Shown here in pieces: positions 26,401 to 38,700 of a DNA stretch of 64,000 bases. The notes under the pieces were generated by a model that saw nothing but the letters and a program-made list of their open reading frames with translations, searched no databases and was not told the DNA's origin. This DNA is from Kudoa neothunni (lineage: Eukaryota > Cnidaria): contig OZ199838.1 of assembly GCA_964304625.1 (NCBI GenBank), positions 6,696,001-6,760,000 of the forward strand, written 5' to 3'. A program made the position numbers and the translations under genes. Numbering within the stretch: position 1 is the first letter of the stretch; every line of letters begins with the position of its first letter.

Positions 26401-28577
26401 AGGGGATTTTGGGAGATAAGCTCCTCTGAAAAACTTGGTTGCCATTGTAACGCCGGCACTTCCCCGTCAACTTCAACAACCTCAAAAATCAACATCACAT
26501 AAAGGTCCTGGAGAGCTTTTTTAGTGTGATGAATCGACTTTCCAGAAATTCCTTTTTTCGTAACCAACTCGGAGAAAAAAATATCAAACTGTTTCAGTAA
26601 AGAAAAAGCGACTTCACAAAGACCAATCGTTAGGACAAGGTAAAGAAAAAGAGCGAAATCAGAAGCCATATTCGACAGGGTTTCAGATGAACATGCATTA
26701 TACTCATCGTTCTAAACAACAAAAATAATTGTTCGAAATTAATCAATTATAAAATGGACTTGAAAAAGTTGAAAAATCAAGTATAAATGATTCGTTGTCA
26801 AATTTATTGTTGTAAATATGAGATGATCTAACTTTTCCTTATTGTTAAACTAGAAAAAAATAGAGTATATTTTAATAACCGATTAAAATCTGTTACGTCG
26901 AGATTCTTTAGTTTACTATTATGGTTTAGTTGTTCAAATTCATCGGGATCGTGGATTAAATTGTGTAAAGTGAGTACATGAAATCTAAGCTTAAGTAAAC
27001 ATTCATCGATGGTTTTAAGATGAGGATTGTTGGAAGTTATTTCACACAAAAAGTTATCAATTTTTTTAATAACATCAGCCCTATGTAAAAAGTAAAAAAA
27101 TGGGAGCACCAAAAAATTACCCTGAATGCGGTTGAATCTGGAATTCGGTGGTTATCGACCAACATTTAGAGTCAAATGCTGGCATATATTGTTTTTGAAA
27201 AATATGACAATTATAAATCAATTCCAATAATGGAATACAATAGCGATTATCCACGAATGGGGTTTTTTGGATTAATTTTAATTCTTTTCTGGAGAAAAAT
27301 ATGATTTTTAATTTGTTAGAAACAGTTTCTGATTTTGTGATTTTATCGCTAAGGGTAAGAGATGGGTTTTTATCGTCCCATCCCTCTCTAATATTGTACC
27401 ATTGCTCCAGTATTTTTATACAATTTTTTACAGCATTGCTATTCTCATCAAATTTGCCATTATCATAATCAACATATTGCTTGAATAACAGCACATACCA
27501 TTGGCTGTTAGTTTTGTAAAACCCATTAGTACATTTTACCTCAGTATGGAGCGACATTTTCCAACATTCGTATAAAATCTAGAATATTTTAGAGAAGGTG
27601 ATTTCAATCAGATCTGTTAAGACACTTTTTGATGCAATTCAATGGATTTTGAAATCAAAGTAATGTGTTCAATTAGAGTGCACAATACTCGACACAATTT
27701 CGGCTCAGATGTTGATTTCATCATATAATATCGTAAGGCGAGATAATAATTCAGATAATAGATATATAAATTGCTAGATGATTGATCCATTGATACTTCC
27801 AGCATGGAATGCATTTCCTTATACCATTCTACATCTTTAAGAAGATACACATTTGAGGGGGTGAGATGGAATTTACTTGATTTATTAGAACTTGTTGATA
27901 TATTGGAAAGAACTTTGGCGGCATTACATGCGCCATTTGACAAGGTTTGAGGGTTGGCGATTCGACTGGCTAATTGTTTCAATATAAAAACCTCATGTTC
28001 AAATTTTTGGAGGGAGTTGTTCGGTGCAGAAAGTGATGAACAACACAATGAAAATAAACTTGAAATCATTTTTTCATATTTTTCGTGATGACTGTCAAAC
28101 AGGACCAAAAAATGAGTTATCACAACTCGATATTGAGAATGCAGTTGGTTGGAGATCATCCACACAATAATATGAAAGAGAATTTTTAGAATTTTTTCAT
28201 TTTGCACATAGCTCACAATACGTTGATCCATAAAATCCACAGCTATCATTATTCAATAATGTCATTAAAAGTATATATTTTAGCTAAGTTACAAATCAAA
28301 ACTATATTTAAAAATGTGTTTGTTGAAGATCGATTTTCTGGATGTTTCAAATGATCCACTAGTTGACGAAGCACTCCGCTTATAAATGCCAATATTGGAT
28401 CTATATCCTCGCGGGGAATTTTTTCTTTGGCGAATTTGGAGGAAAATGCGGCCAAATAATTCTAATGTCAAAAATTAACTATTTATCAAATAAAATTTCG
28501 TTTACTTTAATCTTTTCACCAATTAGTTCTGGTTTAGGGGAATTTTTTAATTGGTCCAAAATAGCACGGGCCTGCAT
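20411..28577 (-). CDS. ESPL1: Separase, cohesin-cleaving protease (15 exons, about 1491 aa)
   Basis: Separase cuts the cohesin kleisin at anaphase onset. Exons: 28506-28577, 28293-28461, 27626-28242, 27121-27578, 26897-27080, 26760-26849, 26357-26711, 22974-23295, 22405-22916, 22206-22368, 21777-22146, 21367-21729, 20905-21311, 20688-20852 and 20411-20639; total 4476 nt, no internal stop. The long N-terminal part is helical and poorly conserved, as in all separases. The C-terminal CD-clan protease is clear: LPIATNYPIILIVDETMC, catalytic His in IYCGHGNGAAYF (about residue 1365), catalytic Cys in FIVGCSSARLNNNG (about 1391), then GSPCIVGNLWDITDKDID and LKYLNGAAPVIYG near the end. Introns are 36-76 nt except intron 7 (3.06 kb, transposon inside). 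It is shorter than the human enzyme (about 2100 aa) and longer than the invertebrate short forms. The exon 9 donor could shift by 9 nt. Confidence 0.95.
24404..25872 (+). mobile_element. piggyBac-like element inside separase intron 7
   Basis: TTAA at 24400-24403 and 25873-25876 bound 1469 bp. The left end is CCCTCCGAACATCTTGGGG and the right end read inward is CCCTCTGAGCAGCTCC. Subterminal palindrome-like blocks occur (GGGGTCGAAAAGACCCC near 24600 and its kin near 25830). Coding remnants on the plus strand at about 24903-25410 give piggyBac core blocks (DQDCFNLFFTDQLLS, FNLNDFRACLGILIYM, SLYLDDFDSGDERRKK), split over two frames. The rest of the transposase is missing. Host splicing must remove it, since the flanking separase exons join in phase. 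Confidence 0.85.
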
Positions 28578-29026
28578 TCTCCCTCCAACCGAGTTGCGCC
28601 GAATTTCTCTTTTTTAAGTTTCATTATATTTCTTCATTATTCGTTCTACAAACATAAATTATTTCATAAATTTTCTTTTTTAGATATGTTCAAAGTAGTT
28701 TTTGAAACCATTAAATGATAAAGTTTTTATTTATTAATCCTAAAATAAAAATAATTTAGAATCGCAGTCAATGTACAAATGCTCATGTTGGAAGGTAATA
28801 AATTTTAGCAGAGGGAAGAATTTTTGGTTTTATATTTGTAAAAAAGTAAAAAATCCCGATATAATTTGTCTCCACCCGCCTCGGTATTAATCGGCAATAA
28901 TGATACCCTATCTTTGAATAGTAGTTTTTGTTAGATTTTAATGAAAATATAGTAAATTTACACATTTTAAAAATTTTTTTTCATATTTAACCGTTTGTGT
29001 TAATATCATATGAAGATAATATAGTA
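28578..29026. other. Upstream region of separase
   Basis: AT-rich with no recognised promoter element. No coding frame beyond the separase start codon at 28575-28577 (context GGGAGAATG). Confidence 0.35.
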
Positions 29027-30873
29027 AATGGGTAATGGTATACTGTGTGACTCCAAAAATTCACCATGATCGCGCATATTTTTCGCTTTGATTTTTTCAT
29101 GGTTATTCTATACGTAAAAAAAATATGGAGCAATGAAAAAACAAATCAAAATAATTATATCAAAATTCCATAATTTTCTGTGTTATAATCTTAATTTTGT
29201 CAAATTAAGCTTGTTTATGAAATAATGATTGCTAGTTTGTTCAGAGATAAATATCAGTTTTTCTATAGTTAAAGATTGAGAATGTTCTAAAATATTTTAT
29301 TCTACTTGCCGAAAAGCATTTCTTGATTATAGTAATATATTTGATGGATTTAATTAACCGTAAATTATCGCATCCCAAGTAATCAAGGACGATGATCATT
29401 TTTGTATAATTATAAATTATTTTCCAACCATTTTTATTTTTGAACAAATTATCTGTTAATAAATTAAAAATATATGAGTGGTGACACTTGTATGAGCCTC
29501 AATTCGCTTCGTTTATGTATGCGCCCATCATGTTCGGTACAGCTTATAAAATCAACAGCAGTATAAGAAAGAAATAACAAGGACTATCATTTTCAAGATT
29601 TATCAACAAATACACAATATAATTACCTACAGGCGTATTAAATACAATTCTTCTTGCAAGATTATATGTAACCATTAAGGCAAATTTTTTGTAGTAATAT
29701 TAATTGTCTCATTTCTCCTGAAGATTAAACCCTAAACAAATATGCATATATTTTAAAATTTAATGAACATTCCCCTTGATTCTTAAAGATAGGAAATAAA
29801 TGTCTTAATTTTATATTGTTGAAGTTAAATTGTGCTGAATGTTTTATCAGTTCTAGACTTAAGTCAGTTAATTTAATTTATTTTCGTTAGGAATAAAAAA
29901 TATCTTTTCAAGAATTAATGGTTCGTAAAAAATTAGTAAATTGTTTAGTGCCGAAAGTCAAAAATTATATATTAACGACGATAATGATTTCGTAAGTCCT
30001 AAATAATTTGATGCAATATATTCTCTTAGTAAATGAAATGTGTTTGGGACGTCATTCAAACGTTATGTTAATATCTAAATTAATAATGCATTTAATTTGT
30101 TGAACGTAAATTTTATATGAAAATGAAACCACCATGCTAATTAAATAATTCCGCAAAGTAAACATATATTTTGACATAGACAACAAAATATGCGTGAAAC
30201 TAAGATGTATATAGGTTACAAATACAGTAGGCGACGGCTCGTGCGCATCTGCCATGATTTAATGACTTACTCAATACTTCTACTAATTAAAATAAATCGA
30301 ATAAAAGCAAAACTATCCTAATAAATAATTAAAACCTTAGTTTTTGTTTTAATTCGCTGTAAATAAGAATTAACACATATTTACGACTCTTGGACACTAA
30401 GCTTAAGAATTAGGTTGCCCAGGACCCCTCACCAACTGTAATTAAAAAAAAATTTTTTTAAATTTAAAAAGGTTTAAACAGAATAATGCTGTAATTTCCA
30501 AAATAAAATTTGACGTTAATATTCGTTTTATGAATTGCTCTAATTATTTACACGTTTAAAACCTATATTACAATATTATATAACTATAAAAAATTTACTA
30601 TATTAATTTCGAATTAGAAATGGTCTCCCTTACGGCTTTAACTAATTATAAAGAGTGACTTGAATTTTTCGACAAAACATAAACCAGCCTAAATTGACAA
30701 AATGAAGATTATAACTCGGAAAATATTGGAATTTTGAAATAATTATTTTGATTTGTTTTTCCATTGTTTCATATTATTTTTTTACGTATAGAATAACCAT
30801 GAAAAAAATCTAAGCGAAAAACATGCATGGTCATGGTGAATTTTAGGGGTCACACAGTACACCATTACCAGTT
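29027..30873. mobile_element. Element with about 180-bp inverted termini, or two inverted repeat copies
   Basis: The segment at about 29027-29212 reappears as its reverse complement at about 30688-30873. Both outer edges read GGTAATGGT then TACTGTGTGAC inward, followed by AATTCACCATGA and the word TTATTCTATACGTAAAAAAA. The 1.5 kb between them has no open frame and contains the Tigger-type MITE at 30225-30438 as a later insertion. Target duplications were not found, so the superfamily is open. Confidence 0.55.
30225..30438. mobile_element. Tigger-type MITE, short copy
   Basis: It is flanked by TA (30223-30224 and 30439-30440). The ends are CAGTAGGCGACGGCTCGTGC and, inward from the right, CAGTTGGTGAGGGGTCCTGG. 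The left 190 bp are very similar to the left part of the element at 50538-51700, so this is an internal-deletion relative. Confidence 0.75.
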
Positions 30874-31132
30874 TATTTTCGGCTAGGTAAGAAGATTGCA
30901 TGGTGATAAAGTTTTTTTACGGGGAAAAAATTTGTTATAAATGCTTTGTGCAACAATTATTAATTTTTGCTAATTACTACAGATATAAGTAGAAAATGAT
31001 TTAAGTTAAGCACTCTTTAATAAGCTAATCTAATTTTTCCTTAGCGGTGCTGAAGTAATAATTCCTTTTTCTAAAATAACTTACTCTGGTTTCTATTTTA
31101 TCATGGTTTTGACTTAAGAGTACAGTAGGTAA

Positions 31133-31192
31133 CCGATTTTTCGTAATCCCCTCAGGACCATCAAAAAAGTGCGAAGAGTCGGTTACCTACTG
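31133..31192. mobile_element. 60-bp miniature inverted-repeat element
   Basis: TA at 31131-31132 and 31193-31194 flank CAGTAGGTAACCGA and its exact complement TCGGTTACCTACTG. Only about 32 bp separate the ends. The termini resemble the CAGTAGGTGACGG ends of the larger Tigger-type MITEs. A similar palindrome core (GTAGGTAAC ... GTAACCTAC) occurs at 40655-40682. Confidence 0.7.
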
Positions 31193-31317
31193 TAACATTA
31201 TTTTATAGAAAGTCATGGAAATGAATCAAATTTAATATCGCACTAAATAATCTGCACTAGGTGTCAGAAGTCGAAATCGCAACTCCGATAATTGCTAGAT
31301 ATCGAAACACCAAATGA

Positions 31318-31738
31318 CGAAGACAAATAGCACATCGGTGTGACACTCGGACTCAGAACCATGAGTCAATGGGTTCGAATCTGCCGGTGGTCAGACTACT
31401 GCTTCAGTGTCGGTGGGTCTCTATCCTATATTTGGGAACTGTGGTTAAAGTGTACGCTTGCTGTGAAGTGGGATGAGCATGAATAGGAGTTAGAATCTCC
31501 GGAACCCGTCGAAAGACAAATAATTTGCAGTCCCCATAGACCCAAAGTCCTTAAAGGGATAGGGTTTGGGGTGGTGGTCGCCCTGAGACGAGGACGTTTA
31601 GTGGGTTAAGTCCCCACATTACCGCATAAAGATAAGGGGCGGGGTTTCATGTTACGTCCTGCGATGCCTAAAGCGTTGATAGAAGAGGTATGACCAGCCA
31701 GAATTCCACAACCTAATAAGTTGCGTCAGGGGTTTTAC
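31318..31738 (+). repeat. tRNA-derived SINE
   Basis: The head resembles a tRNA promoter: A-box-like TAGCACATCGGTG at about 31328 and B box GGTTCGAATCTGCC at about 31372, with tRNA-like spacing. A GC-richer body of about 350 bp follows (GGGTTTGGGGTGGTGGTCG, GACGAGGACGTTTAGTGGG), unlike the surrounding AT-rich DNA. No open frame. Target duplications were not resolved. Confidence 0.6.
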
Positions 31739-34700
31739 CTTAACAAAAAATTTTTCTCTTAAAAAAATAGTCATTCGTAAACTACTGGCTATAATAAAAA
31801 AATTATTTAAAAACATAATTATGAAACAATAATATTAATGTACTTGATTAACCTTTCCGGTACCAGGCGGGGTATATTAGGTACCCCAAATAAGATAATT
31901 TCTTCCCAATTCCTAACAAACGCAATTTATTCTATTGAAATTTCATGAATGCTTCCCAATTAATTTAGCACATCAGTACGTAAAAATGTTAATTTATATT
32001 TAACTTATAACAGAAGCATGGCTTCAAATGTTTAATTGGTCAGATGGTTTCGTTCATAATAATCATTTTTGCGACTGCAAAATATTCATTTATACTTTGT
32101 TGAATATTTAAATCAAGTATATCTCAATAATTTTAATTTAGGCTAGATATTTTCAAATTTAAATTATGAGATAAGGATTAACGAAGATTAATACATAACA
32201 ATCGTGGTCTGATGAATGTTGTTTCGTTGAGAGTTACAACGTAATTATGTTTAAACTTGATTAAATCACGAAATAGGTTTTGAGGGAAGTTTAGTTGATA
32301 ACACGGAGTAGAAGCCTGATTTTGAGATCAAGGCGTTGCCATAACCCGAGGATGATCTCGTGTGCTGTTGTTACCCGAATATTTGTTAATACGTTGATAG
32401 GTCTGTGTGTGCTCCTTTCCATAAACTTAGAAGCTTTATTCGAAATTAGATTTTTTGTACGTGTAACGATCTAATATCGATAAAAAATTTCTACAAGATT
32501 TATTTTGGCGTAGGTTGATGTTAAATTGCAGAATACCAATCGATTAATCGGGTTTCTTGGCCGATTATACACAATAATATATTAAGTACTGATGGGTTAA
32601 AACATCTTGAAAATATGTTTTAAGTAGCTTTGAGTTGTTTGAATAATAAAAAAATAATTTCTAAACTGATTTCTACTGGGGTCTCTCAGGGACCCCATGG
32701 GCACATACGGAACTTTTTTGAGTTCGGTACAAGAAGAGATAATATGCTTGGGGGTCTTATTCAATTAGCTTTGCTAATCGGAGTCAATGAACCCAAAAGG
32801 TTGGGAAACACCGATTTATTGATTTGCACAAATTTTTTTTCAACGTTTAAAACAATTTATCTCTAAGAGTAGTCTCATGCTTTCATAAGTAAACAAATCA
32901 TGCATCTTTCTGAGAATGGTAATGTGAAGTTTTACTTGGTTTTGATCAAAAATTAGGCTCTCAAAATATGGCAGAGAGCCTGCTCATGACTTAACAAAAC
33001 AATGTCTTACATTATCGTAATGATTAAAGTACTTTTAATTCTAGACTTAAATGATGCCCTCTGTTTTATCTAATCAAATTATTATCGCAGAATATTAAAT
33101 TTTACACATTTTTGGCTTCATTTGAAGATATAAATTCCGTATAATCATACTTATTTAATTGAGCCGAATTTTTGACATGGCATTAACATATTTAATTCAA
33201 AATCTACATCCATCTTACTCTCCACAACAAAACTAACTTAACTTATCATATATATATTGACTAAATTACTTGGAAGTAGTAATTATTTAGAGAAAGGCGG
33301 AAAAACAACTTAAAAATTCTATTTATTAATGTGGTAGAGAAATATTAATAATTCCAAACTATTTAAACATACAAATGAATTTACGAACCCAGGAATGATC
33401 CCAGCCCTTTCTAGTTGAGAAACTAGGGGGAACTAGCTAAGACTTAAAGAATCAATGTACCGATACTACCATAAAAGTTAAGATATACAGTAACTTATGG
33501 CTCGTAAGTAATATCGCAACAAATTATAAATTAATTAATTTTTAGAGATTTAACTTACATTCTTCAAAGTTTATAACAATAACAACATATCGCTTCAATT
33601 TTACTTTTGAAAAATTGCACTATCAACAGTTTTTATGCATTTTACAGTATTTTTCGATCATGTTGAAAGCCGCTAGCTCATTTTGTCATTATGCTCAACC
33701 AAGATGCAAGTCACTTGCGCTTTACAGTATTATAGTGGGCGTAGAATACAAAAGTGAAATAATGGGAACGTTCACTTAAAATAACGAAAAAATTTTTGCT
33801 CAACGTAAATCAATAATAAAAAGTAGATGGCCAAAAAATCGTGACGACTTGGCTGAATATATCGAGAAAATCCCGAATAAGATTTCATTGACATATTTCA
33901 AAAATTATTCAAAACGTCCAAAGTTTAATTTTGCTTCCGCTCTTTAAAGGAAAAAATTAACATTAGAATTATTTTGTAGCATACAGATGTTTAATTATCT
34001 TTTTCGTATCAATTCGAGAATATTTTTAATTTAGCGAAAAACTTTCGTGTTTACTGAACATTATTGCAGCTTAATCAAGTATTAATTACAAAATACGCCA
34101 GCAACTCGCAATTTGACCGAGAAATACTGTGTCGTGCGCAACGAATTTTCTTCATAACTACGAAGATTATGGCTTGTGAGTCAACAGGCGGTAGAAAAAT
34201 TCGAACTCTACCCCAACAGTTGAATTAATGAAATATTATCAAAAAGTAGCGAGTAAATCTACCGCTAAATTTGAAATAATGGTGTTTGATGAAAAAGCAA
34301 GATCTATTGTGAATACTATTATAAACATGCAGATTAGCTGTTTTAACGATAAAACGATTTCACTGTTTCAAATTAAGAAAAACTCGCTAAGGGAGAAAAT
34401 ATGGTAATTAATCTACCACTGAAAGAGTGGATTGAACTGATGGGAGCAAAAAAAAGAAGATCCCCGATAAGTTCCTATCAGTTAAACCCATAAGTTCCTT
34501 ATGATGTATTGCAATCAATACCTGCATCTACTAATTGGTTTATGGCTTTATAAAAAGATTTAACATTTCGCATGATACATTTTTAATCTTCAAATTATAA
34601 ATTGCATTTCAGTAAAAATTAATTCAAATATTAAATTATATAAGTATGCTAATTTGTCAAAATATAACGTAATTATTTAAATCTTTGTTTATTTTCACGT

Positions 34701-35778
34701 GCGCAAAGTTATGTCTTACGTAATTACTTTAATTACGCACGACCCATAATAAGTCACTAATTCGGATTATTTGAACCAATCTCTATTCCGATATAAAAGT
34801 TAGGAATTTCCGCTTAAGATTGGAAATAATAATTCAGAATTAACTTCGTAAGTAGAAAAAATATAACTCAAATAACGCTTAGTTGTAATATAATAGTTTA
34901 AGATGCGTTATTCCTGGGAAATTACTGTTATCGTTATCCACTAAATACGTTGGTAATGCTTTCCCAAGGTTAGATATCGTAGAATTAGCATATCAATCAG
35001 AATGAGATAAATTTAAACCGTGCATAATTGGAATTAGAAATGATTTACACGCATCTGCCTAGCCTTGCGTGTTAATCCATTTTTTTGTTTGATCAAACTC
35101 AACCGTATTTAAGGGATAAAACTAGAATCTATAATCAACCATTACGAAAGGAGACAGTTCAGATATAAAAATAGATTTATCGCACGAACAGTTGATGTTT
35201 TTCGTTGGAATTCTGGATCAAACAAGGAGCCCTGAGAGAGTCAACAGATGAGCTTATTCGAGGGAGATAAACCCAATTATTTTTCCAGTCATGAAACATC
35301 GGCCATCGGCTATGGATGTATCGGATCATTTCTTTTTGAATATAAAGAGAACGAATAAATTAATGACATCAATTATTTTCTATAATATGAATTTTTCTAA
35401 TTTGAATGAATTCAGCAAAACCAATTACCTAAATATAGAAACAGTCATATAGGACAGATTTGATCAATTCGTTTTTCAAACCCTGTTGAATTCCCAGATT
35501 ATGCCTAATAGGATTAGTTATTAATAGGATGTTGGTGTAAAACATTGAAATTCTTTTTTGTTCGAAGATTAATCATCCTAACTATTTATCAATATAAGAT
35601 ACGATAAAATAAAGAAAATTAATTTAGACCGAGAAACTTTCTACTTAATAGAGCATAACTATTCGACCAAGGTCGAAAATCAAATTATTAGTAGAGGGAT
35701 TAGTTTTTAAACATTATTTAGCTCACATAAAACATAAACCTAATCTTTCGTTGAGGTCCTGCTACCGATAGTGAATAT
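31739..35778. other. Intergenic region before glycogen phosphorylase, with transposon ends
   Basis: It holds a lone piggyBac-type end at 31848 (TTAA, then CCTTTCCGGTACCAGG and GGGGTATATTAGGTACCCC). An hAT-type right end lies near 32780-32813 (inward: CGGTGTTTCCCAACCTTTTG), next to a hairpin block GGGGTCTCTCAGGGACCCC at 32678. The segment at about 34150-34450 has higher complexity and may be an old transposon, but no protein was recognised. The last 1.3 kb contain nothing identifiable. Confidence 0.4.
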
Positions 35779-38700
35779 ATGCAACCATTAACGGACAAAG
35801 AAAAACGGCGACAACTGTCCGTTCGACAGATACCACTTATTGAAAATGTGAAATCTTTCAAGGAGTCATTGAATCGACATTTGCATTACACTGTGATGAA
35901 AGATCGAAATACTGCTAACGATTTTGACTACTACACTGCACTAGCTCATTCGGTACGTGACAATATGATCAGCAAATGGATCCAAACAAAGCAACGTTAT
36001 TTTGAAGTTGATCCCAAACGGGTGTACTATTTGTCCATGGAATTTTACATGAGTCGCTCGTTGTTGAACACCATGATAAACATGGGAATTGATAGCGAAT
36101 GTGATCGTGCAATGTATGAGCTGGGTCTCGATTTGGAAGATCTTGAAGAACAGGAACCAGACGCTGGTCTTGGTAATGGTGGTCTTGGTCGATTGGCCGC
36201 TTGTTTTCTCGATAGCATGGCCACCCTGGGCTATCCTGCTTATGGTTATGGTATCAGATATGAATATGGACTATTTAGACAAGTGATACAACATTTCGAG
36301 CAGGTATTGCTACAGTGGAGGTTGATTCAATCTACCGTGTTTGCTTTTCGTGCGTTAGATCGAAGTTCCAGATGATTGGCTCAACAAGGGAAATCCCTGG
36401 GAACACGCTCGATTGGAAAGACGCTATAAAGTGCACTTCGGCGGGAAGGTCATACCAGATGCCGAAGGTTACAACTATCAGTGGGTTGACACAACCATAG
36501 TTATAGCTCTCGCCTACGATATTCCCATACCAGGTTTCAAGGGGACCAACGTCAACACTTTGAGACTGTGGTCAGCAAAGTCAGAGAAGAACTTCGATCT
36601 CAAATATTGTAATGTCTTCTAATTCGCACCTTATTCGAATGAGTTGGTTCACTTTAGTCAATGGTGGCGACTACATAAAAGCTGTTATTGATAGAAATAT
36701 TGCTGAAAACATCTCCAAGGTTCTTTATCCAAATGATAACGTAATAATTGTGAGTTGCATCGCTGCCTATTGACACGATTCAACTGTAGATATTTGTTGG
36801 GAAAAAGTTGCGTCTTCAACAAGAATATTTCCTTGTTTGTGCGACACTTCAAGACATAATAAGAAGGTACCATCAGAATGGTAGAAGATCTTATGATGAA
36901 TTCCCCAAGAAAGTAGCTCTCACATTTAATAAATTATGACTCTTTGTTAGGCGGTTATCCAATTAAATGATACCCATCCAGCTATGGCCATTCCAGAATT
37001 GATGCGTATTCTGGTTGATGAAGAAAAACTACCATGGGAAAAGGTAATTTATTGGAAATTTAGTCTATCACACTGTGATATCTGTAGGCTTGGGAAATTA
37101 CCACCAAAACGTTTGCGTACACAAATCACACAATTTTGCCTGAAGCTTTGGAGAGATGGCCTGTTTCGCTGATTGACGACTTGCTCCCACGACATCTGAT
37201 TATAATCTATGCCATTAATCATTCCCATCTTGAGGTAGATTGATTTGAGTTATTGCAATAAATAATTATTTGGTAGCAAGTAAAAAAAATGTTCCCTCTT
37301 GAGCCGGAACGAATTAGAAGAATGTCTATTGTTGAAGAGTCACCTGTCAAAGCTATCAATATGGCATTCTTGAGTATTGTTGGATCGTTCGCTGTGAATG
37401 GAGTTGCGGAACTTCACTCTAATCTGATTAAGAAAACGATGTACTTAATTTATCATCAATTCGCTAATGAAAGAATTGTGTTAACATTTACATAATTAAA
37501 ACCAGAATAAAAAATGAGGATGGGTTGAGTATAATTTCTTATTTTTTATAGTTATTTAAAAAATTAAATCGAATTCTATGTGAAATTTGAGTAATTTTTT
37601 TATTAATGAAGCGTAAAAAATTTATCTGCCTTTAATTTCTCGATATATAATAATATTTATTACATTCTTTGATAATTTGTTAAATTGCGTTAGCTTATTA
37701 GAATTCGATTAATTTTAAATATAAAACTGTTCATATTTATCCATATAGATTTAATCTTTGATCATTGCTTGCTAAATCAAACGCAGTCTGGAATCTCTCA
37801 AGTATGATAAAATAAATTTCATGTTTGATTCTGAATGCTAGATAAAATAGTTAGCAAACATGAACGACTTATAATTAAGAGAAATAGTTTTTTTTGTAAA
37901 GAGACTAAGAAATTGGTTTTAATTTTTGGTATTGAAAGCTTTTTAATAATTTTATCGACTTTTTGCTGCATTATTACCTAATAACTTTATTTGAATTAAG
38001 TTTTACCTTGTCGAAAAAGTTGTTTTACAAATTCTATTTCTCAAAAGTCAGTATCTATTTTTCTTTAGGTTATTCAGCTAAACTAAAAATAGAATAGATA
38101 GTTGTGCTTAATTTTTTTACCATTCTATTTGAATGATAATTAGTCGCTAATGTAAGAAAAAAGCTAATTAAAACCTTTTGAATTAATAATAGCGTAGGAA
38201 TAAACAAATTGAAAAATTTTCAGCTTCATTTAGAAAATTTATGAAGTATTGAACCTTATTGGATTTTAACATCTCCAAAAAAGAAATCCTGTCTTAAAGT
38301 TTCGCGTGCGTGCGCGGAAACCATTTTTGTCACTAGATCTTGTTTTATGACGTACAATTGCAACTTATTTTTATTATCTTCTATAGTGAATTATTTCTGG
38401 TCTTTCGCTAATTTTTTAATTATCCTTGGGCTTTCAAAAATTTTCCCGGTTCCAGAAATAATTAACTTGAGTTTACATTACATTAAATGGATTAAATTAG
38501 TTCCGGTGGATGGTCACATCCTATATGGATTTTTGCGCTATATATGAACGGATATGGGTTTCTTTTTTTAAAATTAGCGTTTCGAATATTTAAAGTTGAA
38601 TTTTTAATGTAACATTAAATTTCCTGGTTTTAGAGAGAATTATAGGTAATTAAATTCGATAAAATTATAATGAATTTGCTCAAAACTATTTTGTTTTTTG

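Noticed and set aside
36741-36789. CCTATTGACACG inside glycogen phosphorylase intron 3, matching the tip of a MITE family
   Set aside because: The intron is only 49 nt and has no second tip, so a chance match of 11-12 bp is more likely than a solo end.
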